From assembly GCA_015501595.1 (NCBI GenBank), contig JADNRX010000089.1, positions 1-64,000 on the forward strand: DNA of 64,000 bases, read 5' to 3'. Below are positions 59,260 through 64,000 of this stretch, piece by piece; the stretch's first letter is position 1, and each line of letters starts with the position of its first letter. A model generated the notes under the pieces. The model was not told the origin of the DNA, did not search any database, and saw only the letters and a list, made by a program, of their open reading frames with translations. Source of the stretch: Hymenopellis radicata (Eukaryota; Basidiomycota; Agaricomycetes; Agaricales; Physalacriaceae). A program made the position numbers and the translations under genes.

Positions 59260-60360
59260 AAAGAAGACTGCCTTAGATTTAAATGAATGCATATATTTTT
59301 CGTCTGAACTGAAACGCGCTACATTCGGAAGCCGCTGCCAGCCGAGACGCGTCAAGTTTGCAACGACCCGCGTCTTTTTGAAAAAAATCACTCAAGTCAA
59401 ACATTGGTTTTTGTAATTTTGACAATAGTTCCCCTCCCGAAGGTATCAGGGAGCAAAACAAAGAAGTGAGGGTACACGGATCGTACTACAGAGGTGCGTG
59501 ACCTCGTATAGACAGCGTGGCGTACAAAAAAAAAAGACACCGCCGTCCGACAGCAAGTACCAACTGTGTGGAAGCTGAACGCCGCGACATTCAGTCAAGC
59601 ACGCTCAGACGCCAGGGGTCCACACAGTCCACAGCAGGTGGTCGTCATCACCATGGTACTCGCTCCAGACCAACAGGCGCACGGGAGAGGGAGAGAGGGA
59701 GAACTGGGGGAACTTGGTGCGTCCGAGCCCTCTTTATACTCCCTGGTGGTGGCGGTGCTGTTGGTTCGTTTGTTGATTCGTTTAAGGTTGAAGGCAGGTG
59801 GTCTGACGACACCAGCACTTGTTAGACTTTCAGTGTCATCGCCTCAACATTCCAGGTTTTCGCGGAGTGCTGTCCCTTTACCACGGATTGAAACCCCCCG
59901 TTCTGTAGCTTTCCAACAGTATACATCTTGCCATGTTTTCCCGACCCATCCCGCCTCGCATTCGACAAACAAGTTCAGAGCCTCCGAACAAGTGTGGCAA
60001 CATTATGTTACCAGGAACACACGTTTCATGTGAGAGCCGAACTGGTGTTGAGATGTCTTGAGAATGTTGTCAGCCTACTTTCCCTTATAGATCCTTGAAA
60101 TCACACTGAGAATACGGTTCGAACGAATGTGAGAATAACAGGAAAACATGACTAGAACGAGCAGCAAGACACAAAAACATGTTCTCCGAATAGGCAGTCA
60201 ATACAAAGCTTGAAGGTACGCAGAGGACGGCTCCGTGGACTTTGCCTATTCTCCCACCTTCCGTCATGTCGACGACGAGCTCACACACCACCCCGCATCA
60301 TGGTCTTCACCGCGGCCTTCAAACGTACGGAGACGGTGTCGTTGAGCGTCTCTCACAGCG
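59260..60360. other. intergenic, no gene seen
   Basis: The open frame that extends the truncated Afi1 copy to 59416 shows no known motif. The rest is non-coding as far as I can see. Confidence 0.45.
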
Positions 60361-60361
60361 C

Positions 60362-60960
60362 GGGGTTGCTCGCCGCAGGGCAAAAAGGTTTCGTGTTTTT
60401 TTGATCTCATCAAGCCGCCGAAATCTGAAAATTTCAGGTCAGAAAGCAGTGAGTCGCACCTTCATTTCGCCTCTGTGGTCTCTCACTTTGTCCAGAAATG
60501 AGTTGAGCCGACGGTGGCGAGAACAGCGCGAGCACCTGCAGCCGACGTTGATCCCAAGTTAAATCGTACTCGACGACTTGACTTTGGCGAACCAGGCGGA
60601 GTTCGAGGCCTGGACGAGAGCGGCGCAAGGTTGCTCGCCGCAGGGCAAAAGTTTCGTGCATTTTGGCCTCAGCACGCCGCCGAAATCTGAAAATTTGCAG
60701 GTCAGGATGAATGTCATTTTGACAGGAGAAGCCGTAAGTCGCACCTGCACTTCGCCGCTGTGGTCTCTCAATTTGTCCAGAAAATGAGTTCGGCCGACGG
60801 TGACGAGAACGGCGCGGGCACCTGCAGCCGACGTTGATCCCCAAGTCAAAGTGCGCGATCCTGTACTCGGACGGCGGGTGTCGCTCGCCGCGGGGCAAAA
60901 ATGTCGGTGACTTTAGCCTCTGTTGGCGATTTTGAATCTGACAGTTTCTTCAGGTCAGAT
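60362..60960. repeat. tandem repeat, unit about 250-265 bases
   Basis: 'ttgctcgccgcagggcaaaa' occurs at about 60365 and 60630, with a diverged version at about 60883. Between them 'ctgtggtctctca.tttgtccagaaa', 'ccgacggtg.cgagaac' and 'cacctgcagccgacgttgatcc' each occur twice, near 60475-60555 and 60760-60840. Just over two copies, diverged. Confidence 0.75.
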
Positions 60961-61149
60961 CCGACTCCCATTTGTCTTCAAAACGGCAAGATTTACCTTT
61001 GTTCTTCAGGCCAGACCTCACGACTCTTCCAGAACTGAGCACGATTCAGCACGAGGAACATCCATTATCGAAAAGGTAAATCTTACCTCCTTTTTTGAGT
61101 CCGCGCCATCTCAATCGTTCCAGATTCAGCTCAAGAAACGGGGTCGTGA

Positions 61150-63470
61150 CCCGCGATGAACACGTCAAAGCAACGCGACCCCATCCGGACTTAATGGAGA
61201 TCCGAATCTGAACAAGTCAAATTGTCAATTCCGCGGCTCGAATGAATGGAGGTCCGTTACCTTTTGGTTCCTCTTCGAAAGTTGAACATCCGAGCTAGGA
61301 ACAGGACGGCGAACGGCGAACGAGAGCTCTGACGACGGCAGGAGGTGAGCCCAGTGAAGGATTCCGACGAAAACCTCACACTTTGACAGATTTCAACTTC
61401 TCAGAATTCGTCTTAAAAAAGCCAGTTGAGCCGGACAAGGTACGGCTTCGTCTAACGCACGGCTGCCCCGCTCAAACATTCCCAGATGTAAACATGACTC
61501 GCGCGAATTCAAACGCCACATATCAAATACACGTTGGCGAGTCCACCCCATTTGGACCTTGATTGCGATCTGAATCTGAGGCAATTAGTTACGAAGTCCG
61601 CGGTCTCGGGTAAGAGCATGCCATGGTACGTTACCTTTTCAATCGTCTTCGAAAGTTGAACATACCCAACTAGGAAATAATCAAAAATAACCCCCAACTG
61701 CGAGCGCGCACAACGATACGACTTACCGGGACCTCAATATATCGTGGCTCCCCACCTTTCTGGCGTCAAATGCCACGTACTGTCCAACATCAACGTACCA
61801 CCCATAAACCACCGTTTCCAGCCTTGCTTTTATGTCGTCAGCAAAATGGCGCAAATAGACGCCTCAGATGGTAGGCCAATCAGACATCAAATGACAGCAC
61901 TGCTGATACCGTCTTAGGATCCACAACAAGTCGAACCAGTAACCGCGAGGACGCCACACATTAAATTCGATCAATGAGTCAGGGACTTCGCCCCCATTCG
62001 GACTCCAAGGCGAGTCTGATCTGCAATGATTTCAGCATCAATCCCGCGGGGTTTCCAGAGCAGAAATAAAGGTACGTTACCTTTACTGTTGTCATGTTCG
62101 AAAGTTGAACATGACGGTTTAGGAAATTGTGCGGGACTTTCGCTAGCCATGTGGAGCGCATCATCCGCGAGAGAATCTCGTAACGGACTCGCCTGACCTG
62201 ACCTACACGCTCGTCGACAAACTCCAGAGTCGGCATCGAGCTCATGCAACTTCGAGGACGAGGGGTGTTCGAAATGGAGGCGATTGACGGGGAAAGGCGG
62301 AATTGATGCGAGTAACACTTCTCGATGCAGATCCAGATCTGGTCGAGCCGAGGACCGCGAACGAGAGCCCAGACAATAGGTTGTGGCGATATTGGAAGAC
62401 TCTGGACCCCTCGTCTTTGTCAACGACAACCTAGGCGCCCCTTCTCCCTCGACTTCGCGTACGGCTCAAATCCGTCCTCGAAATGAAAGCAAGGGAGCGA
62501 GCCAACAGAGAGAAGGTAAGGCCTTGTGCAACACACGCCGACAGCCCCGCTCAAAGACTCTCAGATTCCGAACATGAACACCCAAACATAGTACGCCACA
62601 TATCAAAACTCGAACCACACGTCAGCGAGTTCTCCGCATTTGAAGCTTGATTCCGATCTGGATTTGAGGGGTTGGTTACGAAGTCCGCGGTCTCGGCTAA
62701 GGCCATGGTACGTCACTTTTTCCAACCATCTTCGAAAGTTCAACATACCAAATAGGAAAATATCCCAGGCAGGACGTCAAGAGCCACGAGAGGGTAAAAG
62801 CAACACTCCAAGGGCTTATCGCTAGCATTGTTCGTCGTCTTCCTTGCGTCCGCCGCTGCGCAAAATCCAACGTCGTCTGAGCACCCCCAGAATTCTGCAT
62901 CGGCAGCTTCAACCAGGTTGATCTCCGGTTAAGCGACAGAGGTAAAACGCGGAATATGGTACGTCCGTCATGCATCCAATGACGGCGTCAATAATACCGT
63001 TCTAGACTCACAACCAAGTCCAGTCCTGGCGACGACGCCACACTTCGAGTTCGGCAAACCGGTGCTCCCCATTCGGGCTTCGTGACGATGGGGATCTGCA
63101 TGTATTCAATGTTAATCTCGCGGAAATCTTCCCCGAACAAGGAACCAAAGTACGTTACCTTTTTCTGTCATGTTCAAAAGTTGAACATGCCTTTTAGGAA
63201 ATTGTGCGCGATTTTGGCCCGGCGGTTCGCGCGGGACCCAGAACCGCTGCGCAAGAGGGTCTCCTAACAAAGTCAAACGTCTCGACTCGTCGCTCTTCAA
63301 GTCGTTCCTCGCAGTCGGCGTCGAGCACGCCCTCGAATGGACAACATGCCACCTGGGACCAAGAGCGGCAGGCGCCGACGGAAGCGAGGATTGTCTCCCG
63401 AGTAAGATCCAGATCTGGCTGGTTTCCATGAGCCGGAAATTCGCGAGGAATAGAAGATGTACGTACCGAC
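61150..63470. repeat. higher-order tandem array: roughly 0.5 kb monomers in a 1.08 kb dimer
   Basis: A segment 'gtacgttacctttt...ttcgaaagttgaacat...tagga' occurs at about 61251, 61624, 62071, 62705 and 63150. Copies at 61624 and 62705 resemble each other most, as do 62071 and 63150, with both pairs 1.08 kb apart. Flanking sequences repeat with the same period, for example 'gccacatatcaaa' near 61530 and 62600 and 'gacgccacac' near 61950 and 63030. The repeated segment has GTACGT at its start and TAG at its end and so looks like a short intron. No conserved protein could be read across it. Confidence 0.75.
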
Positions 63471-64000
63471 TTTATCGTGTGAGGATACCAGGGCAGCTCC
63501 GAAGTCCTGTCAAATGATCAGGGATGTATACCCGCCTTCGAGGACCATCGACGAGCGCGCTTTTCGCCTTGGACATTGTCAACGAAGCCACCACGAAATC
63601 CGGAAACTTCACATCAGGTACGCACCCTGGTAACTTTTGTTGCGACTTGCAGTAATGACACCATGCAGAGTCCTCCGTGTACCTCGTCTTCTTTTCGCCT
63701 CCGGCAGTAAGTGTTGAGAGGGTCGGCAGTGAAGTTGAATTCGGGGTTAAGGTCGATTCGGGAATATACTAAGGCTGTGACTTTTGACGCCGTACACGCA
63801 GAGAGTAGATAGAATAGAGGTCGATTAACATTCAGCAATGTCAAATAATTCGTCGTAGTGTATATACTGTTCCCAATGAAGGCGAATTCAGATCATTAAA
63901 ACTGACAGTGAGGTGAACATACCTGAAAAGCGGGACCAAGCGCATGTACAGCCTATCTGCGAGCATTACCAACATGTCTAACACTCGCTTCCTACACGCC
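63471..64000. other. right window edge, no gene seen
   Basis: Short frames only; no further copy of the 61-63 kb repeat segment recognised. Confidence 0.45.

Noticed and set aside
59566..60033. 155-codon plus-strand ORF after the truncated Afi1 gene
   Set aside because: No domain, no signal peptide despite a hydrophobic stretch, no paralogue, and it overlaps another frame of similar quality.
61150..63470. CRISPR-like array
   Set aside because: The repeated segments are too far apart (about 370-630 bases), diverged, and in a eukaryotic genome; they fit a tandem dimer repeat.

Overview
The window looks like genomic DNA of a mushroom-type basidiomycete (Agaricomycetes). The evidence is many introns of about 45-60 bases with GT..AG ends, families typical of these fungi (S1/P1 nuclease, A1 aspartic protease, expanded F-box-like genes, small secreted proteins), a eukaryotic initiator tRNA, and a mix of conserved and decaying gene copies. 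All identifications come from reading the sequence; no database search was run.

Layout. 0.7-3.9 kb: an F-box gene copy, frameshifted and carrying a 1.5 kb terminal-inverted-repeat element at its start codon. Its intact partner lies inverted at 54.2-55.4 kb. 4.1-5.4 kb: a secreted S1/P1 nuclease. 7.4-10.9 kb: an array of NAD(P)-dependent extended SDR genes. 11-18 kb: accessory genes (small secreted protein, F-box-like family 'F', unknown families 'X' and 'Y'). 17.7-29.3 kb: a single-copy core with COG3, a Gfo/Idh/MocA oxidoreductase divergent from an MFS transporter, a 2OG-Fe(II) oxygenase and an Ariadne-type RBR ubiquitin ligase. 31-41.3 kb: an inverted second copy of almost everything at 9.0-18.0 kb, with the two sub-blocks in permuted order. 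42-48 kb: further F and X copies, one F copy intact. 49.6 kb: initiator tRNA-Met. 51.6-53.3 kb: an aspartic protease. 57.5-59.3 kb: a 3'-truncated Afi1/DENN-type gene. 60.4-63.5 kb: two tandem repeat arrays.

The main story is the duplicated accessory region around the conserved core. Block A (about 9.03-16.34 kb) matches about 31.1-39.7 kb inverted, and block B (about 16.38-18.02 kb) matches about 39.7-41.3 kb inverted. The left order is A-B; the right region read in reverse complement is B-A. Inside these blocks are families X and Y, which share a motif and may be one family, and F, an F-box-like family. X and F genes recur next to each other. Copies range from intact (F at 42.0-43.6 kb, both Y copies, two SDR copies, two secreted proteins) to frameshifted, deleted, or internally inverted (F at 14.1-15.6 kb).

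Caution: several apparent lesions are single-base losses in or next to short homopolymers, including one in COG3, which should be a functional housekeeping gene. Some 'pseudogene' calls may therefore reflect base-calling errors.
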